In this document: positions 55,294 to 63,994 of the stretch, in pieces | Position numbering within the stretch: position 1 is the first letter of the stretch | Layout: every line of letters starts with the position of its first letter | From: Persicimonas caeni | Lineage (GTDB): Bacteria; Myxococcota_A; Bradymonadia; Bradymonadales; Bradymonadaceae | Reading direction: 5' to 3' | Length of the DNA: 64,000 bases | NCBI RefSeq assembly: GCF_006517175.1 | Contig: NZ_CP041186.1 | Coordinates: 4,739,074-4,803,073, forward strand | Made by a program: the position numbers and the translations under genes | The notes under the pieces: generated by a model | Database searches by the model: none | Told to the model about the DNA's origin: nothing | Seen by the model: only the letters and a program-made list of their open reading frames with translations

Positions 55294-56082
55294 TTAGATG
55301 TGGTATTGCTTGTTCGAAAAGATGACCGAGCCCGCCGCGACCGCAATGCCGCACATGATGGCGAGGATGATCGCGCCGAGCCACCAGTCGATCGTCAACG
55401 GTTGGTCGAAGACGAGCTGATCGAGCATGCCCAGTCGGCTCGAGGTGTTGAACTCGGCGGCGTTGCGCATGTGAAAGCGAACGCTGAGCAGTTCGAGCAC
55501 CGGCAGGAACGAGAAAATGAGTTCCACGACCACAAAGTAAAGGATGCCCGCGAAGAGGCTCTTGGCCACCAGGGCGCCGAGCGCGGCGAAGATGGCGGTG
55601 TAGGCCGCCGTGCCCAGCACGGTGGCCAACAGGATCTGCACGATGGTGGTCAACGACGTCCCCATCCCGCCCGAGGCGATCGCGACGATGGCGAGCAAGG
55701 AGATCACCGGGATGAGCACCAGGCCCACGGCCACCGTGGTGCCGGCGAGCCATTTGCCCAAGAAGAGCGCCGGCTTGGGGACGGGACGCAGCGTCAGGTA
55801 GGTCAGCGTGCGCCCCTCCATCTCGTCGACCAGCGCCGGACCACCGTAAAAGACGGCCGCCAGCGGGATCAGAAACGGGAACATCACCCCTTCGACGGTC
55901 TCCGAGAACATCGACAGGCCGTCGATATTCTCGAAGAAGACGTAGATCAGCGCGAAGACCACCGGCAGGAGCTGCACGCACAAGAGCACGAGCGTCTTCT
56001 TGGCGAACAAGAGCCTGCGCAGATCGGTCGTATAGATCGTCGCAATCTGGCTGCCGGGATTTACTGTACGGGCTGTGGTCAT
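55294..56082 (-). CDS. ABC-2 type transporter permease
   Basis: A 262-residue membrane subunit with six spans: LVLLCVQLLPVVFALIYVFF, VMFPFLIPLAAVFYGGPALV, LAGTTVAVGLVLIPVISLLAIV, IVQILLATVLGTAAYTAIFAAL, ILYFVVVELIFSFLPVLELL and WWLGAIILAIMCGIAVAAGSV. The cytoplasmic loop DEMEGRTLTYLTLRPVPKPALFLGKWL after span 2 is typical of ABC-2 exporters, where it contacts the ATPase. The start is ATG 56082 (MTTARTVN). It follows an ATPase gene by 78 nt. It probably pairs with that ATPase as a half of a two-module exporter; the substrate is unknown. Confidence 0.85.
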   Translation of the reverse strand: MTTARTVNPGSQIATIYTTDLRRLLFAKKTLVLLCVQLLPVVFALIYVFFENIDGLSMFSETVEGVMFPFLIPLAAVFYGGPALVDEMEGRTLTYLTLRPVPKPALFLGKWLAGTTVAVGLVLIPVISLLAIVAIASGGMGTSLTTIVQILLATVLGTAAYTAIFAALGALVAKSLFAGILYFVVVELIFSFLPVLELLSVRFHMRNAAEFNTSSRLGMLDQLVFDQPLTIDWWLGAIILAIMCGIAVAAGSVIFSNKQYHI

Positions 56083-56160
56083 GTTTTCGGTCAACTGCAG
56101 GTCTTGGATGGTTCGAACGCCAGGTTCCGAGGCGAGCCTCGGGGTTGCGCGGGCGCGCGA

Positions 56161-57177
56161 TCACTTCACGAGGTACTCGAACACCGACATCAGGTTATTG
56201 TCCGGCGACATGTAGCCGCGAAGCTCGATGCCGTGCTCGCGGGCCAGCCGCGGGATGCGCGGGTAGCAGCTGTCGGGGTCACGCGTGGCGACCTGGAAGC
56301 CCTTGTCGGTGAACTCGACGCGCACGATGTCGTCGTACTCGGTGAGCATGGCGGCGAATTTTCGCGGCGCGTCGCAGTCGATGAAGATCGTGTGCGGGTG
56401 CTCGTCGATGAGCTCGCGAATCTTGTAGATATTGCCCTCGGCGAGCACCCGGCCCTTGTTGATGAGCAGGATGTCGCGCGTCATTTGCTCGACCTCGTGG
56501 AGCACGTGGCTCGACACGAGCACCGTCTTGCCCTCGTCGCCGAGGTGATTGACGAGCTCGATCATCTTGTGGCGGCCCACCGGATCGGTGCCGGTGAGCG
56601 GCTCGTCCAGAAACAAGACGTCCGGGTCGTGTGAGATCGCCTGGGCGAGCTTGATGCGCTGGCGCATTCCCTTGGAGTACTCCTCGATGGGCCGGTCCTT
56701 GGACTCGGTCATCCCGACGAGCTCGATCGTCTCGTCGGCCATCTTGTCGGCTTCGGCCGGAGAGTATCCCTGCAGCCGCGTCAGGTAGGTGACGAACTCC
56801 TTGCCCGTCATCTCCTCGTAGAAGGCGTCTTGCTCGGGGACGAGCCCCACGCGCGAGAAGATCTTCGAGTTGTTCCAGATCGGCTCGCCGAACATGCGCG
56901 CGGCGCCCGTCGAGGGGCGAAGCTGGCCGCTCAGGATCTTCATCAGCGTCGACTTGCCGGCGCCGTTCGGGCCCAGAAGGCCGGTGACGCCCGGGCCGAT
57001 GTCGAGCGAGATGTCGTTGACGCCGATCACCTGGCCGTACCACAGCGACAGGCGGCGAGCCGAGATGACGACCGGATCTCCGCCCACACGGGCGATCGGG
57101 CGCTCGGCGCGCGTCTGCTGAGTCTTCTGAGCAGTCTGAGCAGTTGCGGCTCCATTGGCTGTTTCGGTGCTGCTCAT
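56161..57177 (-). CDS. ABC transporter ATP-binding protein
   Basis: A 338-residue nucleotide-binding subunit. An Ala/Thr/Gln-rich N-terminal tail of about 35 residues precedes the ABC domain: Walker A GPNGAGKST, Q-loop VGLVPEQDAFYEEMTG, signature EYSKGMRQRIKLAQA, Walker B DVLFLDEPLTGTDP and switch His in VLVSSHVLHEVE. A C-terminal extension (residues 245-338) has the ferredoxin-like look of export ATPases. Its ATG start overlaps the stop of the upstream permease (ATGA at 57174-57177), so the two are translationally coupled. It drives an ABC-2 exporter with the adjacent permeases. Confidence 0.92.
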   Translation of the reverse strand: MSSTETANGAATAQTAQKTQQTRAERPIARVGGDPVVISARRLSLWYGQVIGVNDISLDIGPGVTGLLGPNGAGKSTLMKILSGQLRPSTGAARMFGEPIWNNSKIFSRVGLVPEQDAFYEEMTGKEFVTYLTRLQGYSPAEADKMADETIELVGMTESKDRPIEEYSKGMRQRIKLAQAISHDPDVLFLDEPLTGTDPVGRHKMIELVNHLGDEGKTVLVSSHVLHEVEQMTRDILLINKGRVLAEGNIYKIRELIDEHPHTIFIDCDAPRKFAAMLTEYDDIVRVEFTDKGFQVATRDPDSCYPRIPRLAREHGIELRGYMSPDNNLMSVFEYLVK

Positions 57178-58040
57178 GCGATCCCCTCGAGTTTGTGGAC
57201 GCGCCAGCGGATGCCGAAGAGGGCGAGGCCGGAGACGGCTACCAAGATGAGCATGGGCGCGATGATCGGCACGTCGGGCGGCGACGGGTCGAGCAGGCCC
57301 TGGCTGAGCAGCCAGAAATTGCCTGCCAGGTGGGTCAGGTTGGCGGTATCCGCCCCCGAGCTGGCCACCCCGACGATGGCCGCGACGACCATCGGCACGA
57401 ATAAGACGCCGATCCACCCCAGCACCGCGTAGCCGGTGCGCCGCGTCAGGCTACTCAGCCCGAGCACCACGCTGCTGACCACCGCGGCGATGCAGGCCGA
57501 CAAGACGATCCCGACGAGCGTCTGCTTGATCATCGGGCCGGCGAGGTCGGTGCGGTAGAAATACGCCGCCCGAAGCCCGCCGATGAGCACCGCCGGAACG
57601 ACCGTGACCAGCGAGCAGAGCATGGAGATGCCCAGGAATTTGCCCAGGATATACTCCCAGCGCTCGACCGGGCGTGAGAAGTAGAGCTGGAAGGTGCGGT
57701 AGCGCAGATCTTCGGCGATCGCCCCGCAGCCGCTGGCCATCATCAGAAGGGCGGCCGAGAAGAACTGCATCTGCAGCACGAAGGTCACTGCCCCGGCGCC
57801 GAGGCCCTCTTCACCTTTGCCGGCCAGCGCCTGCAAGGAGGGCATATTCTCGCGCACGCCGTACTCGACGAAGACCAGGCCGAGGGTGATCAGCACCGGA
57901 ATCCAGAGCAAGAAGAGCAAAAGCTTGGTGCGCTTGAGGCTCCAAGCGAGCCCGAAGGTGGCGCGTGCGAAGATCCACCAGCCGCCGCCGTCATCGAGCG
58001 GGCCGTCGTAGCTGACGTAATTTTGTTCGTGTATTGCCAT
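57174..58040 (-). CDS. ABC-2 type transporter permease
   Basis: A 288-residue membrane subunit with six predicted spans, among them LLLFLLWIPVLITLGLVFVEYG, LQMQFFSAALLMMASGCGAI, ISMLCSLVTVVPAVLIGGLRA, LVGIVLSACIAAVVSSVVLGL, YAVLGWIGVLFVPMVVAAIVG and IIAPMLILVAVSGLALFGI. The loop AEDLRYRTFQLYFSRPVERWEYILGKFLG is the ABC-2 coupling segment. Its start ATG shares a base with the TAA stop of the upstream ATPase (TAATG at 58042-58038), and its stop overlaps the next ATPase, so the four ABC genes form one tightly coupled unit of order ATPase, permease, ATPase, permease. Confidence 0.88.
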   Translation of the reverse strand: MAIHEQNYVSYDGPLDDGGGWWIFARATFGLAWSLKRTKLLLFLLWIPVLITLGLVFVEYGVRENMPSLQALAGKGEEGLGAGAVTFVLQMQFFSAALLMMASGCGAIAEDLRYRTFQLYFSRPVERWEYILGKFLGISMLCSLVTVVPAVLIGGLRAAYFYRTDLAGPMIKQTLVGIVLSACIAAVVSSVVLGLSSLTRRTGYAVLGWIGVLFVPMVVAAIVGVASSGADTANLTHLAGNFWLLSQGLLDPSPPDVPIIAPMLILVAVSGLALFGIRWRVHKLEGIA

Positions 58041-58966
58041 TACGCTGTTGCTGCTTCGTTGTGTTCATCCAATAGCGTCAAGAATGCTTTTTCGAGCGTC
58101 AGCTCACCCGGCATGAAGTGGCGCACCTGGATGCCCTCCTCGAGGGCGACGTCCAAGATGGCGAGCGGATCGGCGTCGGCGCCAAGGCGCACGAGCAGGC
58201 GAAAGCCCTCGCGCTCGACGTCGAAGCCCCGCGAGATCAGCGCCTGGCGGAAGCGCTCGTCGTCCTCTTTGGTCTGAATCTCGATGACACGCTCGCCCTT
58301 GTCGGCCTTGAGCGCGTCGATGGGGCCGCAGTGGATCAACTCGCCTTGGTCGAGCATGATCACCGACTCGCAGACCCGCTCGACGTCGTAGAGGATGTGG
58401 CTCGACAACACGACGCTCACCCCGCGGGCTTTGACGTCGTTGATCAGGTCGAGCATCTCGTCGCGCCCCTGCGGGTCGAGGCCGTTGGTCGGCTCGTCCA
58501 AGAAGACGAGTCTGGGCCCGTGGACCAGCGCCTGGGCGAGCTTGACGCGCTGCTTCATGCCCGTCGAAAAGCCGCTCAGTTTGCGGTAGCGCGCCTCGCC
58601 CAGCCCCACGTAATACAGAGTCTCGTGGGCTCGGCTGAACGCCTCCGAGCGGGGCATGCCCGTCAATTCGCCCATCAGGCTGACATAGCGCACCGCCGTC
58701 ATATACGGCAGGTAGCAGTCGTTCTCGGGCATATAGCCGATGGCCTGACGGATCTTGTGGGCCTGCTCGGGCAGTCGGTGGCCGAGCACGCTGGCGCTGC
58801 CGCGGGTCATCTCCAGCAAACCGAGCAGGGTCTTGATCAGCGTCGACTTGCCGGCGCCGTTCGGCCCCAGCAGTCCCACGCTTCCCTCCTCGATTTGCAG
58901 GGTGATCCCCTTGAGCGCCTCGAAGTTTCCGTAACTCTTTTGGACGTTGTCGAGGTCGAACAGCAT
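58040..58966 (-). CDS. ABC transporter ATP-binding protein
   Basis: The first gene of the exporter unit, 308 residues. ABC domain: Walker A GPNGAGKSTLIK, Q-loop IGYMPENDCYLP, signature GFSTGMKQRVKLAQA, Walker B RLVFLDEPTNGLDP and switch VVLSSHILYDVE, with a C-terminal domain of about 90 residues ending in LEKAFLTLLDE as in CcmA/DrrA/NatA-type export ATPases. The start is ATG 58966. It is followed without spacing by its permease. Two ATPase/permease pairs in one operon could form one heteromeric exporter or two related ones. The substrate is unknown. Confidence 0.93.
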   Translation of the reverse strand: MLFDLDNVQKSYGNFEALKGITLQIEEGSVGLLGPNGAGKSTLIKTLLGLLEMTRGSASVLGHRLPEQAHKIRQAIGYMPENDCYLPYMTAVRYVSLMGELTGMPRSEAFSRAHETLYYVGLGEARYRKLSGFSTGMKQRVKLAQALVHGPRLVFLDEPTNGLDPQGRDEMLDLINDVKARGVSVVLSSHILYDVERVCESVIMLDQGELIHCGPIDALKADKGERVIEIQTKEDDERFRQALISRGFDVEREGFRLLVRLGADADPLAILDVALEEGIQVRHFMPGELTLEKAFLTLLDEHNEAATA

Positions 58967-58979
58967 GTACGGCTTGGGG

Positions 58980-59090
58980 TCTAGGGGTTTAGGGGTCTAG
59001 GGGTGTAGGGGTTTGGGGACGGCCGTGATCGTAGTCGTGATCGTGATCGTGATCGTGATCGTAGTCGTGATCGTGACCGCGATCGACTCG
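58980..59090. repeat. Low-complexity repeats: TAGGGGTCTAGGGG and GATCGT tracts
   Basis: First a 40-nt run of TCTAGGGG / TTTAGGGG / TGTAGGGG words (58980-59020), then about nine hexamers of GATCGT / AGTCGT type (59027-59081). The first run is the reverse-strand counterpart of the AAACCCCTAGACCCC words at 32643-32670. The tract fills the gap between the kinase and the ABC operon. Confidence 0.85.
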
Positions 59091-59101
59091 GCGTCCCACG
59101 C

Positions 59102-60604
59102 TCAGCCGTTCAACAACAGCACCGCAATGAAGCCGACGAGCACCAGCAAGATGAACACCAGCGCGACGATCGCGATGATGATGATCTTGCGGTTGGCGTT
59201 GCCGTCCTGCGGCTGTTGTTGGGGCGCGCCCATGGCCGGTTGGACCGGCTGGCTTTGCGCCTGCGGGTTGTGCGATTGCGGGGCAGCCATCGCCTGGCCG
59301 CCGTCGTTTTGAAACTGCGGCGCAGGGGTGGCGTTCGAGACCGCGTTGGTCTCCTTGGCGGCGTCGAGGTACTCGTGCAGCTTGCTGACCTGGTGCATGC
59401 CGGTGAGCTCGCTGCCCGGGAAATACGTCTCGCGCGCGTCGACCGAGCGCTCCGACAAGATCTCGCGCTCGCGGCCGACCAGCGCCTCGAACATCGCCAT
59501 GGCGTTCTCGTAGCGATCGTTGGGGTCCTTGGCGATCGCCTTCATGATGATCTTTTCCATCGTCGGCGCCACGCGCCCGGGAGCGACCTCGCTGGGCTTG
59601 GGCGGCTCTTCGAAGACGTGCTTGGTCAAGATCTGCACCGGGTTCTTGTCGGTGAACGGCACCCGGCCGGTGATCAGCTCGTAGAGGATGCAGCCGAGGC
59701 TGTAGATGTCGGTGCGCTGGTCCAGATCGAGGGCCTGAGCCTGCTCGGGCGACAGGTATTCGGGCGTGCCGTAGACGATGCCGGCCTGGGTTAGCTTCTG
59801 CTCGGGCTTGCCGTCGGGCTCTTTGAGCTTGGCGATCCCGAAGTCTAGAATTTTGACGAAGTTCTTTTCGCCCCGAAATTCGGTCAAAAGGATGTTATCG
59901 GGTTTGAGATCGCGGTGGATGATGCCCAGGTCGTGGGCTTCAGCCAGGGCGCTGCACGTCTGCTTCATGATCTTGATGGCCAGCAGCTCGTCGAGCGGGC
60001 CGGTTTCTTCGAGGCGGTCGCGCAGCTCGCGTCCCTGCACGTACTCCATGACCAGGTAGAGCAGATCGTCTTCGGTACGCCCGAAGATGAACACCCGAAC
60101 GATATTCGGGTGGGTGAGCATACTGATGACCTTCGCCTCGCGGTGGAAGCGCTGGACGATCTCGTCGCTCTCGGCCGCCCGGGCGTGCAGCACCTTGAGG
60201 GCCACGTTCTGGTCGATGGCGTTTTGGCGCGCCAGGTACACCGCGCCCATGCCGCCTTCGCCAAGCTTCTTGGTGATCGTGTATTCACCGAAGAAAACGC
60301 GACCCACCAGGTCGACGTTTTGGGGCTGAGAGATCGGCGAAGACTGGCGCCCTTGTTGAGATCGCTGTTGAGATCGCTGCTGAGACCGCTGCTGGGCGCG
60401 CGAGCCGCCACCTTGGGGCCGCTGTTGGGGCCGCGAGCCGCCGGTGTGGGGCCGTTGCTGAGGCCGCGAGCCGGTTCGGTTGGGCGCCGACGGGCGGCTC
60501 GCCTGGTTTTGTCCGGTGCGAGCAGCCACTAGCTGGGTGCCGTCATTGGGACAAACCGACGTGTTGTCGGGGAAGCGCTTGTGACACTGCGGACACACTT
60601 TCAT
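59102..60604 (-). CDS. Ser/Thr protein kinase with zinc-ribbon N-terminus and C-terminal membrane anchor
   Basis: A 500-residue Hanks-type kinase. Residues 1-25 form a zinc ribbon (KVCPQCHKRF, SVCPNDGT). Then comes a low-complexity linker rich in Gln/Arg/Ser/Pro (30-95), with RSQQRSQQRSQQ repeats. The kinase domain (105-375) has KKLGEGGMGAVYLARQ, VALKVLHAR, LGIIHRDLKPDNILL, VKILDFGIAKL, TPEYLSPEQA and DIYSLGCILYELITG. A polar Gln/Pro tail leads to a C-terminal span (IIIIAIVALVFILLVLVGFIAVLLL). All catalytic residues are present. The start is ATG 60604 with GGAG. It is transcribed toward the ABC operon across a 135-nt low-complexity gap. Its targets are unknown. Confidence 0.9.
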   Translation of the reverse strand: MKVCPQCHKRFPDNTSVCPNDGTQLVAARTGQNQASRPSAPNRTGSRPQQRPHTGGSRPQQRPQGGGSRAQQRSQQRSQQRSQQGRQSSPISQPQNVDLVGRVFFGEYTITKKLGEGGMGAVYLARQNAIDQNVALKVLHARAAESDEIVQRFHREAKVISMLTHPNIVRVFIFGRTEDDLLYLVMEYVQGRELRDRLEETGPLDELLAIKIMKQTCSALAEAHDLGIIHRDLKPDNILLTEFRGEKNFVKILDFGIAKLKEPDGKPEQKLTQAGIVYGTPEYLSPEQAQALDLDQRTDIYSLGCILYELITGRVPFTDKNPVQILTKHVFEEPPKPSEVAPGRVAPTMEKIIMKAIAKDPNDRYENAMAMFEALVGREREILSERSVDARETYFPGSELTGMHQVSKLHEYLDAAKETNAVSNATPAPQFQNDGGQAMAAPQSHNPQAQSQPVQPAMGAPQQQPQDGNANRKIIIIAIVALVFILLVLVGFIAVLLLNG

Positions 60605-60842
60605 CGCGGGATGCTCCGGGCAGACAAATCCGTTCGGCGACGTGTACTGAAAATAAGATCGCTTATTAGCACGCGCGCAACCCTCTCGCAATGAAGCAGA
60701 TACTCACACGGACCCCGGGTCGCGAGACCGGAGACGTCACGCGCCAAGACGCCAACAATCCTTGACTGCCGCCGTCCCGGTGCTAGTCTGGACAGCGGCA
60801 CCTGCTCCTCGAATGAATATGCTCATCGAAACAGGTGTCGAA

Positions 60843-61805
60843 ATGAAACACGCTGGATGGATGATGAAACTCGACGCACTGACATCGCGTACCGCAGCGG
60901 CCCTGACGGCCATCTTGCTGCTCGCGGGCTGCTCCACCGAGGAGAGCCTGCCGCAGCTCGATGTCGACGGCACCGCTGCGCCCGACGAGACCCGCGCGGG
61001 CACCTTGTTGGCCGAGTATTCTCACCCACGAGGCGCCGCAAGCGGTGGCGTCAGCGTGCACGCGCAGTTCTTGGACGTCCACGGAGTCAATTACGACACC
61101 GCCCTCGAGGCCCTCGAGGTGTGGAGCCCCGACTGGGAGCTCGACGTCGACGCCTGCAGCCTGCGATCGGATATGGCCGTCGGCCAGCAGCATCCCGCCG
61201 ATATTCGCCTGGAGTTGCTCGACGTCGGACCGATCACGGTGCGCGGACCCGGTGAGGCGATCCGCCTCGAAGCTCGCCGCCTTCCCGACCTTTTGAGCGC
61301 GTTTTCCGGTGTGATTTACGGCACCGAGCAGGGCTTCGGAGCTCAACCGCTGCGCATCGGCTACGAGCCGGGCGCCTGGTACTCCTTCGGCGCTCCCGGA
61401 CGCAGCCACACCGGCGGTTTCTACGTCTCGATGCGCGCTCCGCGCCCGATTCGCATCGCCGCCATCGGCGACCTGCCGGCCGACCAGGGACGCCAACTGG
61501 ACGCCGACTTCACCCAAGACCTGACCGTCGAGTGGCAACCTTCATTCGGCGAGGCCAGCGACGACACCGTCTTCCTTTACATCTCGAGTGGGTTCGGCCC
61601 CGATCGCCCCCGGCTGACCTGCCGGGTCGACGACGACGGCTCCTTCACGGTGCCCGACACCATCGTCCAGCAACTCTCCCAGGACAGCGCCGAGCTTGAG
61701 CTCACCCTGCGCCGCATCACCTCCGAGCGCGTCGACATCGACGAACTCGAAACCTCCGAGTTTATCTTCTCGACGGTCGACGAGATCACCCTCGTCGGTC
61801 AGTAG
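60843..61805 (+). CDS. Hypothetical lipoprotein, 320 residues
   Basis: No family recognised. The signal in LTSRTAAALTAILLLAGC ends with lipobox LAGC near residue 29. The mature part is beta-rich and has no Cys-rich or repeat modules: GGVSVHAQFLDVHGVNY, LEALEVWSPDWELDVDAC, IRLELLDVGPITVRGPG, GYEPGAWYSFGAPG, GGFYVSMRAPRPIRIAAIGDLP, LTCRVDDDGSFTVPDTIVQQL. The last segment resembles generic beta-sandwich lipoproteins of the same bacterial group. The start is ATG 60843 with AGGTG 6 nt upstream; ATGs at 60813/60819 are in frame. It is divergent from the kinase, with a 238-nt gap that should hold both promoters. Confidence 0.7.
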   Translation: MKHAGWMMKLDALTSRTAAALTAILLLAGCSTEESLPQLDVDGTAAPDETRAGTLLAEYSHPRGAASGGVSVHAQFLDVHGVNYDTALEALEVWSPDWELDVDACSLRSDMAVGQQHPADIRLELLDVGPITVRGPGEAIRLEARRLPDLLSAFSGVIYGTEQGFGAQPLRIGYEPGAWYSFGAPGRSHTGGFYVSMRAPRPIRIAAIGDLPADQGRQLDADFTQDLTVEWQPSFGEASDDTVFLYISSGFGPDRPRLTCRVDDDGSFTVPDTIVQQLSQDSAELELTLRRITSERVDIDELETSEFIFSTVDEITLVGQ

Positions 61806-61837
61806 GCACCACGTTGCTCTTCGCTGGGTAAGCCCTT

Positions 61838-61893
61838 CCCCCGGGGGAAGGTGTCTCGCGCGTCGTACAGCGCGAGACGGATGGGGGGCGCCA
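61838..61893. repeat. R2 element, copy 4 (right arm only)
   Basis: GCCCTTCCCCCGGGGGAAGG, then a GCGCGTCGTACAGCGCGAGA hairpin and CGGATGGGGGGCGCC. It corresponds to one inner hairpin plus the right terminus of R2, without the core or left arm. It lies between two convergent genes. Confidence 0.75.
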
Positions 61894-61909
61894 GAAAGCA
61901 AAGCGCCCA

Positions 61910-62113
61910 TCACGCCACGTCCTTCTCCCCAAGAAGCCTCTTCACCAAGTAGACCAGCCCGAACGTCACCAGCACGCCCACAGCGATCGCCACGATCTCG
62001 AACGGCACGACAAACCCGACATTTTCAGCAGGCGCATCCGGCGCGCCGTTGAGCTTTTGAGCCACGTCATTTGCGGCCTGCAACAAGACGATGGTGGCGG
62101 TGACGAATTTCAT
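61910..62113 (-). CDS. Small single-span protein, 67 residues
   Basis: No family recognised. A start ATG at 62113 gives MKFVTATIVLLQAANDVAQK, a short hydrophobic N-terminus, a polar segment (LNGAPDAPAENVGF), and one clear membrane span (IVAIAVGVLVTFGLVYLV) followed by KRLLGEKD, so the C-terminus should be cytoplasmic. The ribosome site is weak (AAGAACGAG). The stop lies right beside the R2 fragment, and codon bias is in line with the neighbourhood. It could be a real small membrane protein. Confidence 0.55.
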   Translation of the reverse strand: MKFVTATIVLLQAANDVAQKLNGAPDAPAENVGFVVPFEIVAIAVGVLVTFGLVYLVKRLLGEKDVA

Positions 62114-62199
62114 GAACTCGTTCTTGGTTCAGGTTCTGGAATTTCGATGGCTGATTCTCGGGCCACGACCGCAGAAATGCAACACATACCCCCGTGTCG

Positions 62200-62226
62200 T
62201 TGACACTGATTGAGCGGTGCGATACT
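62200..62226 (+). promoter_or_regulatory. Candidate promoter of proS
   Basis: TTGACA at 62200-62205 is a perfect -35 hexamer. The expected -10 region holds GATACT (62221-62226) at 15-nt spacing or TACTTC at 17 nt, both weak. It lies 45-70 nt before the start codon. Confidence 0.3.
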
Positions 62227-62269
62227 TCCCAGACGTTCGAAGCGTTCTGGTCAAACCCAAGGTAAAACG

Positions 62270-63994
62270 ATGCGTCTTTCCAAGATGTTCATGCCCACGC
62301 GCAAAGAAGACCCCGCCGATGCGGAGGTCGTCAGCCATAAGTTGCTGGTGCGTGGCGGCTATATTCGCATGCTCACCCGCGGCATCTACGACTTTTTGCC
62401 CCTCGGGTGGCGCTCCGTGCGCAAAATCGAGCAGATCATCCGCGAGGAGATGGACCGCGCGGGCGCCCAGGAAGTCCACCTTCCGGCCGTCCAGCCTGCC
62501 GAGTTGTGGAAGGAGTCGGGCCGTTGGGACGAGTATGGACCCGAGTTGTTGCGCTTCAAGGACCGCAAGGGCTCCGATTTCTGCCTCGGGCCGACCCACG
62601 AGGAGGTCATCACCGATCTGATCCGCGGCGACATCGCCAGCTACAAAGATCTGCCGGTGAACCTGTACCAGATCCAGACGAAGTTCCGTGACGAGCCCCG
62701 CCCCCGCTTCGGCCTGATGCGCGGGCGCGAGTTCATCATGAAGGACGCCTATTCGTTCGACATCGACGAGGAGGGCGCCAACAAGAGCTACGAGGAGATG
62801 TTCGAGACGTACAAGCGCATCTGCGAGCGGCTCGGCTTCGACTATGCGGCCGTGGAGGCCGACACCGGCAATATCGGCGGCTCGAAGTCCCACGAGTTCC
62901 AGGTCCTCGCCGACACCGGCGAAGACGAGATCGTCAGCTGCCCCGAGTGCGGCTACGCGGCCAACGTCGAGAAGGCCGAGATTCGCCTGCCCGAGTACGA
63001 CGGCGAGAAGTTCCCGCCCCAAGACCTCGAGTTGGTGGAGACGCCCGGCAAGAAGACCATCGACGAGGTGTCCGGCTTCCTGAACATCGCGCCGATGCGT
63101 TGCCTCAAGACGCTGATCTTCAACTGCGACGACACCGCCGTGGCGGTGCTCGTGCGCGGCGACCACGACGCCAACGAGATCAAGATTCGCGGCTTCTTGA
63201 AGGAGCACACCGACATCTCGTGCGAAGAGATCAACTTGGCCAGCGACGCGCAGGTCACCGAGATCACCGGCGCTCCGGTGGGCTTCGCCGGCCCGATCGA
63301 CTTGGACATCCCCGTCTTCGCCGACTTGGCCGTCGAGGAGATGACCAACTACACGGTGGGCGCCAACGACGCCGACAAGCACTACGTCAACGTCAATCAC
63401 GGGCGTGACTTTGAAGTCGAGGCGTTCGCCGACCTTCGCCGCGCTCAGAACGCCGACCTGTGCGGCCGCTGCGGCGCGCCCTTCGAGGGCCACCGCGGCA
63501 TCGAGATCGGCCACGTCTTCTACCTCGGCACCAAGTACTCCGAGGCGATGGACGCCAAGATCCAGGACGAGAACGGCCAGATGAAGCCCATGATCATGGG
63601 CTGCTACGGCATCGGCGTGACTCGCATTCTGGCAGCCGTCGTCGAGCAGAACCACGACGACAACGGCATCATCTGGCCCATGGCGATCGCGCCCTACCAG
63701 GTGACCGTGCTGCCGCTGCAGATGCGCAACGACGAGGTCGTCGAGACCGGCGAAAAGCTCTACGAGGAGCTTCGGGCCGCGGGCATCGAGGTGACCCTCG
63801 ACGACCGCGACGCCGGCGTCGGCCAGAAGTTCAAGGACGCCGACCTGGTCGGCATCCCCGTGCGCATCGCCATCGGCTCACGCGGTCTCAAGGACGGCAA
63901 CGTCGAGATCAAGCTTCGCAGCGAGTCCGACATTCAGGATATCTCGGTCGACGAGGCCGTGGAGTACGTCAAAGGGCTCGTACAGAAAGGTTGA
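62270..63994 (+). CDS. proS: Prolyl-tRNA synthetase
   Basis: A bacterial-type class II prolyl-tRNA synthetase of 574 residues that charges tRNA-Pro. Motif 2 is in YQIQTKFRDEPRPRFGLMRGREFIMKDAYSF, and motif 3 is CYGIGVTRILAAVVEQNHD. Between them lies the INS editing domain that hydrolyses Ala-tRNA-Pro (about residues 230-390), preceded by a CPECGYAANVEKAE zinc-ribbon-like strip. The C-terminal anticodon-binding domain starts at PMAIAPYQVTVLPLQ. The start is ATG 62270 with AAGG; the frame upstream to 62210 is not needed. The gene is complete and ends 6 nt before the window edge. Confidence 0.97.
   Translation: MRLSKMFMPTRKEDPADAEVVSHKLLVRGGYIRMLTRGIYDFLPLGWRSVRKIEQIIREEMDRAGAQEVHLPAVQPAELWKESGRWDEYGPELLRFKDRKGSDFCLGPTHEEVITDLIRGDIASYKDLPVNLYQIQTKFRDEPRPRFGLMRGREFIMKDAYSFDIDEEGANKSYEEMFETYKRICERLGFDYAAVEADTGNIGGSKSHEFQVLADTGEDEIVSCPECGYAANVEKAEIRLPEYDGEKFPPQDLELVETPGKKTIDEVSGFLNIAPMRCLKTLIFNCDDTAVAVLVRGDHDANEIKIRGFLKEHTDISCEEINLASDAQVTEITGAPVGFAGPIDLDIPVFADLAVEEMTNYTVGANDADKHYVNVNHGRDFEVEAFADLRRAQNADLCGRCGAPFEGHRGIEIGHVFYLGTKYSEAMDAKIQDENGQMKPMIMGCYGIGVTRILAAVVEQNHDDNGIIWPMAIAPYQVTVLPLQMRNDEVVETGEKLYEELRAAGIEVTLDDRDAGVGQKFKDADLVGIPVRIAIGSRGLKDGNVEIKLRSESDIQDISVDEAVEYVKGLVQKG

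Noticed and set aside
55253-56164. Extension of the leucyl aminopeptidase frame to 801 residues
   Set aside because: The added part is an out-of-frame reading of the ABC permease gene. PepA starts normally at 55252 behind GGAG.
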